Source: Schistocephalus solidus (taxonomy: Eukaryota; Platyhelminthes; Cestoda; Diphyllobothriidea; Diphyllobothriidae). From it: a stretch of DNA of 64,000 bases. Shown here in pieces: positions 25,825-37,315 of the stretch (the first letter of the stretch is position 1; every line of letters begins with the position of its first letter). A program made the translations under genes and the position numbers. The stretch covers positions 117,085-181,084 of the forward strand of contig WEDG01000290.1 in NCBI GenBank assembly GCA_017591395.1, written 5' to 3'. The notes under the pieces are model-generated. The model saw only the letters and a list, made by a program, of their open reading frames with translations, was not told the DNA's origin and made no database searches.

Positions 25825-28800
25825 AAATAAACAGTATATTTTATGCCCAGAGGGCCCCATCATTTCAAACTTAGTATCGCAGTATAGATAAATACAAAGT
25901 GGATAATTGCTGCACTATGTGAACAGCCATATGAATAGCAGAAACGAGTAGAAGGGCAGGCATATCCGATTCACAACGATTCGTCATTTTTAAACAATGG
26001 TCAACAATCTTTAAAATATACGGTGAACTTGGAAAGAAGTAGTGAAAAAACTCCTGTTAAATCGGTAACGGATTTCGACGAGCCGCCAATTAAAAAAAAA
26101 ACAAGGATAAAAACCTGTTTCACTAAAAAATAAAAACAAAAGTTGCTGGGATTGGTACGATGCAATGGGATAGTACTGTGGGGTTGCTGACAACGTATGA
26201 GGGTTCGGAAAGCTCCTTGTCGAGTGGAAGATAATATTAAAGCCAGAGCTACTGTTTATAACCATCAGGGTAGTGAGAGAGGAAGAACTCATATTAGGCA
26301 ACAGGGTCGAAATGAAGAGGGAAAGAAGAGGTCACGAGATCATCATCGAGATGCGAACTTGCTGACTGTATAGTCCACCGACAAGATGGTGAAAATATCA
26401 GAACCCGCCACGATCATCAAGAGATCCCGGAGACCATCGTCAGGGTTGCAAAATCGGAGGAAAGTATCAAGGTTGTCAAGAGTTAGCGATAATATTTGAA
26501 AAGGAGGTGACGAAAATGTAACTGCGAAGATTGACTCTGCAGAGGATAATTAAAGCATATTCCTTAACCAATGTTCTATAAAGGGAACTGTCTCAAATAC
26601 CAGGAGGACCCTTTTCAAAATCCAAAAGTTGCGAGTTTGGGAAGGAAACAGACAATAAAGTCCTTATATCTTCCGAAGTAAAATGTTTGCGTGTTTGATT
26701 TTGAAAATCGCAAATGTAGATGACAACCTGATTTCGAGTGGAAGATTATTCCAGATGAAAGCATATTTGGAGGCAAAAAACGGAGAATGGTTATTTGTGG
26801 AGCTAAGGGGTTTTGAAATGACCATGGAGGAATCACAAGTGGCATAAGTTCGATCTACCGGAGTGAGAGCGTTAATTCGTGTGAAATTTGGACAAGAGTT
26901 AACGTCATACATGAAGCAAAAACCGGCTTCGAGTCTTCTAATCCACAGAAATTTAATGTTTGCTAGCTGACATCTATCTGCATAAGAGATTCTGGATATA
27001 GGAAGAGAAAATAGTCTTCGAGTAAAAACCTTCTGAACTTGTTCAATTTTAATGTGGTCAGAGTTTTTCATCAGCCCAAAGAGGGGACAGCAGTATTCTA
27101 GGATGGGAAGAACAAACATGCGTTACACGTTTAACTTTATTTCCGGAAGGAAGAAATTATGTGATATAAAACCACATATCTGTGCAGCCTTTGCAGAAAT
27201 TTGATCTGCATGAGGCGATAATGCTAGCTTATTCGTCTAACTTAGACCTAAGTCTATTATGGTTGCTCGTTCCATAAAAGAACTAGTTTGAACTATCAGG
27301 GGTCCAGGAAGCTTGGCGGGGCCAAAACCCATGAAACTACTCTTGGATGGATAAAAGTCCATCTGCCAACTACAGCGTCAACGTGAGAGCATAAGAAGAT
27401 CAGTCTTGATTTTATAAACGCAACTATATGCATTGTCCTTAGAAAATGAGAAAATGCACTTGAGATCGTCAGCGTAAACGACATTTTGTAAATTTGTGAG
27501 TAAATTTGAAATTTCGTTTATGTACAGAAGGAAGAGAAGGGGACCTAGAACCATGCTTTAAAAACGACACTCGTTATTGGCTGAGGCGTCGAGTAGCTCT
27601 TAACTACTGAGTCCTTCTGGCTGCGGTTAGACAAGTAGGAACCAATGAAGTCAAGTAGAGGAGGCCGGATGCCGAGGGCTTCCTGTTTCACCAGAAGACG
27701 GCTGTGTGGTACCTCGTCAAAGGCTTTGCTGGCGCCAAAGTAGATCACAACCACTAACTGCTTCTCATTACGAAGGGAATTGACAAGGTTAAGAAAAGTA
27801 AAGTGACACACTTCGCATGATCTCCCAGGTAGAAAGCCATATTGCGAGTCACTTAAGAGCTTATTTTCTCGACAAAAGTCGAGAATTTGATCAAAAATAA
27901 TTTTTGCATGACGTTTTGCTAGATTCGGGGTTTTTGAACGCCTCGATAATTATTTGCTTCCGAACAAGATCTGAATTTAAGACAGGAAGAATAATCGATG
28001 TCTTCCATGAGTCAGGAAAGAATCCATTTCAAAGAAAACCTGAGAATATATGACTTAGCAATCGGGGGAAACTCGGCACTCTCTTAATAACTGAGTTTGG
28101 AATACCATCAGTTTCCGAAGAGTGCGAGTTTTCAAGCCGAATTATTTGCTTAGAAATTAGTTCTAAGAAGAAATCATTGGTGCGTATAACATTAAATGAG
28201 GATACCTGAAACGTCGGAACCGGTTCAGATTCCATCGTAAGATGATTTGCAAAGAATGCACTAAACAATTCTGCCTTGTCAGAGTCTTTGAGAACGAAGT
28301 TTTTTGCTTCATTTAGTAATGGAGGTATTTCATAACCTAGTTTAGAGGAGGATCGACGGAGGAACAGTTGAGCAACCGATTTTGCAGAGTTTGGCTAGCT
28401 GAGTGCGCAAGGTTTCCTCTGTCTGTCACGTGCAAGATGAATCTTAGAGGATAATTTAAAAATCTCTGCGATCCTGAGATGCAAAGATAACAAACTAGTA
28501 GATTGATCTTTTTAATGCCTCCTCAATTTCTCAAGTCTTCGTATAAGAAATTTGGGAAGGGTGGATTACCAAGCGTAAGGCTTGACAATTTTGGTTGGTG
28601 AAAATTCCAAAATGTTACTTGAAACGACTAATATGAAGTCGCAAAGAATTCCTGCATTGATCATGGAGAAGCGATGCTGCCAGTCAAATGAGTCAAAAAG
28701 TTATTAATTAAGCTAATATCTGCGAGATCAAAGCAGGATAGGTACGAATGGCGCTAGCCTTTTTCGAAGAGACAATCAGAAGGCAACGGTGAATTAATGT

Positions 28801-28860
28801 ATGGTCATTTTGTATAAGGCCCTGCTCAAAATCAACGAAGAGGAGAGCAATGAAGTTTGT
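25825..28860 (-). pseudogene. Element E1: CR1-like retrotransposon with most of RT and 3' UTR
   Basis: From 28,860 downward: an endonuclease C-terminal SDH-like block (NDHTLIHR), a linker, RT fingers (SSETDGIPNSVIKR near 28,130), motif A VVIYFGASKAFDEVPH, motif B remnant VLGPLLFLLYINEIS and motif C VVYADDLKC (near 27,475), thumb, and C-terminal AFIWNNLPLEIRLS ending near 26,664. In motif A the catalytic Asp of the YFD form is Gly, so the enzyme would be dead even without the stops. The 3' UTR of about 840 bp ends near ATAAATAAATAAAC at 25,825. It is the same family as the plus-strand pieces at 52.2-57.2 kb. Confidence 0.8.
26041..26124 (-). promoter_or_regulatory. 3' UTR hairpin with facing U tracts (element E1, weaker form)
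   Basis: On the minus strand AGTG ... a U-rich run ... TCCTTGTT pairs with AACAGGA ... U6 ... CACT. The inner stem has one bulge and the outer stem is four pairs. It is the same order as in C, D, F and G elements but less regular. The homologous place in E2 is about 56,909-56,999. Confidence 0.4.
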
Positions 28861-30622
28861 GAAGCCATGAATCTCCACCGACCACCGGAGACGGACACCT
28901 ATGCTGATACTTGTTTGTTAGAGAACATAAATGAGATTGGTAGTTGACCTGATGTTGTTCTCATGGGTGACTTTAATGCACCCAGCATTCGATGGAACGA
29001 TCTGCAGGCGCAGTGCTCAAAGTATTCCTTCGAGCACCGTCGGCTAAAGAAAACACTTGAAACTCTTCTCACATAACATGTATTTGTTTCAACGAGAGCA
29101 TGTGGAGGACAACAGGCTAGTTGTTTAGATCTCGTCTTCACTAAAGATCATGACAGTATAGACGAGGTACATTGCCTACCTTCACTTGGTCGAAGTGATC
29201 ATGCTGTAGTTTCATGGGAGTATGGTTTATGTTGTTTGCCATCTGCAATAAATAAAACCCGGCCCAAGCTATGGCGAGGAGACTTTTGCATAATGAGAGC
29301 GGAGGCATCACGCATAGACTGGGATCTTCTCTTCTCCGGGAAGGTCACTGAGGACTGGAATTTATTTAACGAGTGTTTGTTAAATATAATAATATGCCTG
29401 TGTTTGTCATCAAAAGGTAGGATATCTAACATACCACAGTGACTAACAGGAGACCTAAAAGAGAGATCAAAGGAAAGACTTTGGACGAAATGAAAATTTA
29501 GCCTTACACGCATAAAAAAATTCAAAGGAACAAGGTTACAAGCATGATCTTCAAAAAATGACGGGATAAAGAGAGGGATTTGCTCCAGCAAGCAGTTCAA
29601 ATCCCAAATTGCTCTACAGCTATTCAGGAAATAGCACATGTAACAGGAACCATATTCCTGTTATGAGAAACAATGACGGTTTCGAGATATCAGAAATTAA
29701 AAACAAAGCTGAACATTCTTCGCAGTTCTTTCACTCGGTTTTCACCAGAGAAGCTGTTATTTTTCCATCTAGTTTAGAGACTATGGGAGTGCCAATTATT
29801 TAGGATATGCTTTTTCGAGAAGAGGCGGTCTTTGAACAACTGAGAAGTCTGAAGGCGTGCAAATCTCCCGGCCCGCACGAGATTCCAATAAAGCTGCTCC
29901 TTGAGCTTGCTCGAGAGCTGGCCAAAACGCCATCCTTTCTGGGCCGGAAATCGTTCAATAGGGGAAATCTTCCTACAGACGGGAAAACAACCCATATTAC
30001 ACCGCTTTAAAAAGCGGTTGTCGTGTATTTGCTACAAACTACAGGCCTGTCAATCTGACCTTAATATGGTGCAAGGTTATGGAGAAGGTTGTCAAAAAGG
30101 AACTAATGATATATTTGAAAACCCATACCTCTTATTAAATTCACAATACAGCTTTCCTAGCAGAAGATCATGTGGTACGAACTTACTTTATATGATGCAA
30201 AGCTGGACAAAAGCACTCGATGCAAAAGATACTGTCTATGTGGCTTAGATTGATTTTCAGAGGGCCTTTTGATAGTATTGCGCACCAGCGTCTCCTTTAC
30301 AAGTTGAGAATGCTGGGTATTTGGAGGCAAACTTCTTACGTGGATGGCGTATTTTCTCGTTGGTCGTTCCCAGGTGGTCTGTGAAGGTGAAGCGCGATCA
30401 AAGCGCACAGTCCTCGAGAGTGGAGTCCCACAAGGTTTCAGTGATCGGACGGATCCTATTTCTCTTGTTCATTAATGATTATGTACAGGAATTGGACTGT
30501 GACTTTGCAATGTTTGCGGATGATATAAAAATCTGGAAAGTTATCCAAAATGCTGCCGATGGAGACAATTTTTCAAGGCAATCTTCGTCGATCGGACGAG
30601 TGGTTCTGCAGATGGCTTTTGT
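28861..30622 (+). pseudogene. Element A1: CR1-like endonuclease-RT fragment
   Basis: 5'-truncated inside the endonuclease: HRPPETDTYAD, then DVVLMGDFNAPSIRWNDL (the GDFN motif near 28,960) and GRSDHAVVSWEY (near 29,195). A linker follows, then RT fingers (CKSPGPHEIPIKLL near 29,860), motif A IDFQRAF with a 1-nt slip into DSIAHQRLL (near 30,260), and motif C FAMFADDIKIW (near 30,510). It ends at 30,622 in a chimeric junction to minus-strand element B. Frameshifts and stops are scattered through it. The 29,230-30,622 part is repeated in inverse orientation at 35,136-36,531. Confidence 0.8.
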
Positions 30623-31972
30623 CCTCATCACCCTTCTGGAAGATAGATTAAGACGAATGATTTGGCATCACACCATGTTTGCAAGCGATCCAAGTTATTT
30701 TGTAAGTTCCGCGCGTCGTCCGGATTTTTCAGTCGAATTCAATAACTTCAGATTATCAGGAAACATGAACTTCTCGCATGTCAGACAATAAAGGCAGTCG
30801 TTCACCTAGATCAAAAACAGAATGGGAACCAGAACGGTCCCTTCGCGAAACTCTACTGTAAACAGTTTCCCATTGTGAATTGGCGTCTTCAATACAAACA
30901 CGTTGGCACCTGCCTTTGAAAACGTCGGCCAGCCATTTGAGAATGATGGCAGTCACACCCATTAAACGCAGCTTCAAGAACAGACGTCTGTGTGGAAACC
31001 TGTCAAATGCTTAGCTAAATTCAATGTTGACCGCATAGACTGACAAACAAATTTCTTAAGATTTCATCCAGCATTCGATGGATGTGAGCAGGTGTGTGAG
31101 GCATGATCGACCACTTCTTAATCCATGCTGGTATGAAATTAGGAAGTTATTCTCTTCAATATGCCTCATCCGTTCCGTTTTCATTAGCTTCTCCATCATT
31201 TTGCAGCAGATACTTATGAGGCTGACGGGTCTGAAACTATTTTGTGATATCCTCTCTCCTCCTTTATAGATGGGGGTTATGTTGGGCATCTTCCACACGG
31301 TAAGCAGAATCCCCGCCTCCATCGAACTTTCAAAGGTCTTATGGAGCGGAGAGACCAGCTGGTCGGTGAGTTCATTGAGAACTTTTGCGCATATGTCATC
31401 CAGGTCAGGTGAGTAAGTGTGATGCAGCTCTTTCGAAAATTTACTTACTGTGTCTATTGGAAACGACAGAGTGCTAATTTTGTCTGTAGGTGTGGTAATA
31501 CAGTGGTGTTCTTCCTCGTCAAAAGGCGGTTTCTCTGTATACGTTGATATAAAGACATTTGATAAGAGGTTCGTCTCATCAGAGTAATCGCTTAACCTGT
31601 TTCGCTGATAGTCTTTTAGACAAGGAATGGGATCAATATTTCCCTTTGCCTTATTCACGTATGCAAAGAACCTTTTTGAATTTCTTGGTGTGTCTTTGAC
31701 TATTTCTGATCAAAGGCTGACCTTTGTTTTTTCAGAAGATTCCGACACCGATTTTGCTGTTTCTTACAAGCGGAAAAGAGTTCGCATTTTCGATATCTGG
31801 CGTATGTGCTCGAAAGTCTTCTTTTCTGCTCGATATTCATTTTTAATTTCGATATCACCCACCCGGTTCGGTAAAACGCGTAGTCACCTTTTAAGTGGAC
31901 AGAATTTCTCCAACAACTGCCGAATAAAGTTGCTAATGAAGAACCAGGCAGCGTTTGGGTCAGGAACATGTT
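30623..31972 (-). pseudogene. Element B, first partial copy (linker and RT)
   Basis: Minus-strand reading gives the linker, RT fingers (NSFRPVSLISICCKMMEKL, near 31,200), QHGLRSGRSCLTHLL, and motif A in the form VNIEFS-stop-AFDRFPH (near 31,010). The catalytic Asp is Glu and the next Lys codon is TAG. Motif C in the first unit reads FPDN. The copy is cut at 30,623 by the A junction and at 31,972 by a switch to plus-strand B. There is one 200-codon open stretch (31,056-31,658). Confidence 0.8.
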
Positions 31973-33545
31973 CTGGTTCCCATTCTGTTTTTGATCTAGG
32001 TGAACGACTGCCTTAATTGTCTGACATGCGAGAAGTTCATGTTTCCTGATAATCTGAAGTTATGGAATTCGATTGAAAATCCGGACGACGCGCGGAACTT
32101 ACAAAATAACTTGGATCGCTTGCAAACATGGTGTGCTGCTAAATCTTTCGACTTAATTCTACTTCCAGAAGGGTGATGAGGTTTGAATATAGGTAGTTCA
32201 TTTGCGGTCACCAAATTTTCTAAATGACTTGCGCATTTGGATAACACCGACTCTCAATCCATCGTCGCAGTGTGCGATGATAGCAAAGAAGGCTATGGGT
32301 ATCTTAGGATCGATCAGGAGATCCTTCGTTTATTTTGCTGAACAGTGATTTGGGTGCGTGTTTTGAACATTTATCTAGCCGGTGTTTTAATATCGCGTTC
32401 AGGCCTGGTGTCCCTGGGCTAAACATAACTGCTCTCTGTTGGAGAACATTTAATGGGGGACAATGAAACTTCTCAGTGGATTGGAATGCCTACCCTATGA
32501 GGGCCACCTTGAAAGACTTAAACACTTTTCTCTGTCTTATAAACTTCAAGGATTGTCTGATATGCGAGAAAGTAATGTTTTCTGACGATCTGAAGTTATC
32601 GAAGTCGATTGAAAAAAACCGAAGGATGCGCAGAACTTACAAAATCACTAAGATCGCTTGCAAATATGGTGTTATGAGTGGTTGCTGAAACTTGATTTCA
32701 ACAAATGACAAATCATCCGACTGCATTCTAGTTACAGAATGATGATAAGTTTTGAGTATCAGTACTTAATCAGTGGTCACCAACTGGAGGATTTAAATGA
32801 TCAAATGGACTTGGGTATGTGGATAACACCTACCCCAAAACCATTGTCGCACTGTGCAAATATAGTAAAGAAAGCTTTGCTTATCTTAGGAGCAATCAGG
32901 AAATCCTTCGTTTATTTTGACGAAGAGCTTTAAGGGCACGTGTTTGAAACATTTATCCGGCAGTGTGGGAATATTGCGTTTAGGCGTGGCGCCCCTGGAC
33001 GAAACATGACTACGCTCTTTTGGAGAAATATCAACGGAGGGTGACGAAACTAGTCAGTGGATTGGAATGCCTACCCTATGAGGACCGACTATAAAGACTA
33101 AAACATTTTCCTCTCTCTTATAGGCACTACAGAGGGAATATGATCTTAGTCTTCAAACTTGTCCGAGAAGTTGATGGTGCTCTTCAAATGGCCAATCTTT
33201 TTGAATTGGCAAAAATGGCAAATCTCCGAGAACACCACTACATACTGAACTTACTGCACGCAGAACGTTATGTGCGGACCGACATCTTTCCCACCGGGTG
33301 ATTGAAGAATGGAACAAACTGCCTACTTCAGTTCATCAGGCTGAGATCGTTGCAACGTTTAAAAGCAAAATTGATGAATTTTTCTATTGATGAACATTTA
33401 TTTAGTCGACACCAGTGACCAATATACTACAAACATATCACCAAGTATCCTTTGCATATTTTGTTGCGTCTAACTCTAAATAGGGTTTTCAAAGGCTCTA
33501 CGTACTCCCTTATACCTACTGAATTCTACTCTTTGGTTTTGTGAA
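31973..33545 (+). pseudogene. Element B, second copy: RT C-terminal half and tail
   Basis: Contains two diverged direct units of the palm-thumb region. The first, at about 32,018-32,553, has motif C FPDNLKLW; the second, at about 32,554-33,115, has motif C FSDDLKLS. After them come the C-terminal domain (ILVFKLVREVDGALQMANL and RVIEEWNKLPTSVHQAEI, 33,137-33,390) and a tail of about 155 bp with TTTTCAAAGGCTC and ACTGAATTCTAC. The duplicated unit is present in all B copies of this window. Stops interrupt each unit. Confidence 0.75.
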
Positions 33546-33785
33546 TTACCAAACCAACGCCAGCGAAAATTAAGATCGCTGTCTTTCGCAGGCATTTCCG
33601 TGGCAGCTGACTAAAATCTGAAGTACTGCTTGATTGCATGTGACTTCAACCTTTCTGAAGTTCAACGATATCCACCCTCCAGTCCTATAAATTTCGAAGA
33701 CATACTTGAGGCCATAGAAATGGTCATGTGAGAAAAGTTAGTTTATTTTCCCACCTGAGGATCAAACATTATTAAGTTTATTTTC
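33546..33785 (+). pseudogene. F-type endonuclease fragment downstream of B
   Basis: The segment encodes a decayed endonuclease piece. The GDFN block is CDFN here but reads WIAGDFNLSEVQ in the sister copy at 51.84 kb. It is followed by FEDILEAIE and SNIIKFIFC, which correspond to the VDFPT-x-x-SNILDLIFC end of the F element endonuclease at about 56,500-56,440 (minus). The same fragment follows the B tail at 41,055-40,805 (minus) and 51,781-52,018. It therefore marks a shared flank and not an element boundary. Confidence 0.65.
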
Positions 33786-35135
33786 TGTCCTGCACATGTT
33801 CCTGACCCAAACGCTGCCTGGTTCTTCATTAGCAACTTTATTCGGCAGTTGCTGGAGAAATTCTGTCCACTTAAAAGGTGACTACGCGTTTTACCGAACC
33901 GGGTGGGTGATATCGAAATTAAAAATGAATATCGAGCAGAAAAGAAGACTTTCGAGCACATACGCCAGATATCGAAAATGCGAACCCTTTTCCGCTTGTA
34001 AGAAACAGCAAAATCGGTGTCGGAATCTTCTGAAAAAACAAAGGTCAGCCTTTGATCAGAAATAGTCAAAGACACACCAAGAAATTCAAAAAGGTTCTTT
34101 GCATACGTGAATAAGGCAAAGGGAAATATTGATCCCATTCCTTGTCTAAAAGACTATCAGCGAAACAGGTTAACTGATTACTCTGATGAGACGAACCTCT
34201 TATCAAATGTCTTTATATCAACGTATACAGAGAAACCGCCTTTTGACGAGGAAGAACACCACTGTATTACCACACCTACAGACAAAATTAGCACTGTCGT
34301 TTCCAATAGACACAGTAAGTAAATTTTCGAAAGAGCTGCATCACACTTACTCACCTGACCTGGATGACATATGCGCAAAAGTTCTCAATGAACTCACCGA
34401 CCAGCTGGTCCTTCCGCTCCATAAGACCTTTGAAAGTTCGATGGAGGCGGGGATTCTGCTTACCGTGTGGAAGATGCCCAACATAACCCCCCATCTATAA
34501 AGGAGGAGAGGATATCACAAAAATAGTTTCAGACCCGTCAGCCTCATAAGTATCTGCTGCAAAATGATGGAGAAGCTAATGAAAACGGAACGGATGAGGC
34601 ATATTGAAGAGAATAACTTCCTAATTTCATACCAGCATGGATTAAGAAGTGGTCGATCATGCCTCACACACCTGCTCACATCCATCGAATGCTGGATGAA
34701 ATCTTAAGAAATTTGTTTGTCAGTCTATGCGGTCAACATTGAATTTAGCTAAGCATTTGACAGGTTTCCACACAGACGTCTGTTCTTGAAGCTGCGTTTA
34801 ATGGGTGTGACTGCCATCATTCTCAAATGGCTGGCCGACGTTTTCAAAGGCAGGTGCCAACGTGTTTGTATTGAAGACGCCAATTCACAATGGGAAACTG
34901 TTTACAGTAGAGTTTCGCGAAGGGACCGTTCTGGTTCCCATTCTGTTTTTGATCTAGGTGAACGACTGCCTTTATTGTCTGACATGCGAGAAGTTCATGT
35001 TTCCTGATAATCTGAAGTTATTGAATTCGACTGAAAATCCGGACGACGCGCGGAACTTACAAAATAACTTGGATCGCTTGCAAACATGGTGTGATGCCAA
35101 ATCATTCGTCTTAATCTATCTTCCAGAAGGGTGAT
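33786..35135 (+). pseudogene. Element B, third partial copy (linker and RT)
   Basis: Mirror of 30,623-31,972. Linker with QQNRCRNLLKKQRSAFDQ (near 34,040), then MNKAKGNIDPIPCLKDYQR, RT fingers and QHGLRSGRSCLTHLL. Motif A has the same Glu-for-Asp change and TAG stop (34,735-34,765). A 2-nt deletion near 34,306 breaks the 200-codon frame that is open in the other arm. It ends at 35,135 at the mirrored junction with element A. Confidence 0.8.
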
Positions 35136-36531
35136 GAGGACAAAAGCCATCTGCAGAACCACTCGTCCGATCGACGAAGATTGCCTTGAAAAATTGTCTC
35201 CATCGGCAGCATTTTGGATAACTTTCCAGATTTTTATATCATCCGCAAACATTGCAAAGTCACAGTCCAATTCCTGTACATAATCATTAATGAACAAGAG
35301 AAATAGGATCCGTCCGATCACTGAAACCTTGTGGGACTCCACTCTCGAGGACTGTGCGCTTTGATCGCGCCTCACCTACACAGACCACCTGGGAACGACC
35401 AACGAGAAAATACGCGATCCACGTAAGAAGTTTGCCTCCAAATACCCAGCATTCTCAACTTGTAAAGGAGACGCTGGTGCGCAATACTATCAAAGGCCCT
35501 CTGAAAATCAATCTAAGCCACATAGACAGTATCTTTTGCATCGAGTGCTTTTGTCCAGCTTTGCATCATATAAAGTAAGTTCGTACCACATGATCTTCTG
35601 CTAGGAAAGCTGTATTGTGAATTTAATAAGAGGTATGGGTTTTCAAATATATCATTAGTTCCTTTTTGACAACCTTCTCCATAACCTTGCACCATATTAA
35701 GGTCAGATTGACAGGCCTGTAGTTTGTAGCAAATACACGACAACCGCTTTTTAAAGCGGTGTAATATGGGTTGTTTTCCCGTCTGTAGGAAGATTTCCCC
35801 TATTGAACGATTTCCGGCCCAGAAAGGATGGCGTTTTGGCCAGCTCTCGAGCAAGCTCAAGGAGCAGCTTTATTGGAATCTCGTGCGGGCCGGGAGATTT
35901 GCACGCCTTCAGACTTCTCAGTTGTTCAAAGACCGCCTCTTCTCGAAAAAGCATATCCTAAATAATTGGCACTCCCATAGTCTCTAAACTAGATGGAAAA
36001 ATAACAGCTTCTCTGGTGAAAACCGAGTGAAAGAACTGCGAAGAATGTTCAGCTTTGTTTTTAATTTCTGATATCTCGAAACCGTCATTGTTTCTCATAA
36101 CAGGAATATGGTTCCTGTTACATGTGCTATTTCCTGAATAGCTGTAGAGCAATTTGGGATTTGAACTGCTTGCTGGAGCAAATCCCTCTCTTTATCCCGT
36201 CATTTTTTGAAGATCATGCTTGTAACCTTGTTCCTTTGAATTTTTTTATGCGTGTAAGGCTAAATTTTCATTTCGTCCAAAGTCTTCCTTTGATATCTCT
36301 TTTAGGTCTCCTGTTAGTCACTGTGGTATGTTAGATATCCTACCTTTTGATGACAAACACAGGCATATTATTATATTTAACAAACACTCGTTAAATAAAT
36401 TCCAGTCCTCAGTGACCTTCCCGGAGAAGAGAAGATCCCAGTCTATGCGTGATGCCTCCGCTCTCATTATGCAAAAGTCTCCTCGCCATAGCTTGGGCCG
36501 GGTTTTATATATTGCAGATGGCAAACAACAT
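35136..36531 (-). pseudogene. Element A2: inverted copy of A1
   Basis: Same features as A1 between motif C and the endonuclease-linker: FAMFADDIKIW, IDFQRAF with the same 1-nt slip, CKSPGPHEIPIKLL. The shared slip and shared stops show it was duplicated after inactivation. It ends at 36,531, which is also the outer end of inverted repeat 2. Confidence 0.8.
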
Positions 36532-37315
36532 ACGCAAGCAATATCACGGAAAATTTAAAGCCATTAATGTTAATTCCTCAACTAAGAGTCAACCCTTAGA
36601 CTTTGAACAGGGCCTGACTAAAATTTAAGTATAGATAAGTTCAGTATAAGTCCAGCATAATTTTAAGGAATTAGACGTTACCTTTGAAGGCCAGTGCGTT
36701 TTACGAAATAATTAAATATATCTTGTGAGATATCCAGAAATAATTACCAGGTGCAAGAAACAAACAACAATCTTCAGAGATCGAGAGAAGAAAACAAGAT
36801 GACAATGATGTACACAAATGTGCAGAGTCTATTCAACAATATGGATGAAATCAAACTGGCCATAGAACATTTACAACCTGACTGCATAACTATAACTGAT
36901 TCATGGTAAAATGAGCAAATCGGAGATATATAAGATAGGATATATGGATTTCAGCTTATCCGCATGGGTACCAACGGACCCAGGGTTTAAGGATTCGTAA
37001 TTTTCATACGAGATGTCATTGACTACAATCCAGATTGGCCTCATGAAATAGGAACGCGTGTTGCGAAATAATTAGTTTTGAATTGAAATTCTCAAACCAA
37101 ACAGATATCCATATGATCATGGTATATCGAACCCCTGCACAGCGGACAGACACCGACGAAGCACTCATAATGGAGGTGAAACAAATCTGGAGATTTTTAC
37201 TCTCCCGACATCGATTGGGTATCGATATGCTGCTCCTGATCAGAAAATTCCTTAGAATGGTAATTACTTCAGCAGGTAACTGATGGATTTCTTACCCAAC
37301 ACGTCACAATGGTTA

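Larger units (their letters stand above)
29230..36531. repeat. Inverted repeat 1 (arms about 2.74 kb)
   Basis: Left arm 29,230-31,972 matches the reverse complement of 33,793-36,531; matching ORFs have coordinate sums of 65,761 to 65,765, so there are almost no length changes. By eye the arms are about 98-99 percent identical, with a few substitutions and 1-2-nt indels. Each arm is element A joined to element B. The spacer 31,973-33,792 continues B. Such structure could be real or an assembly fold-back. Confidence 0.85.
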
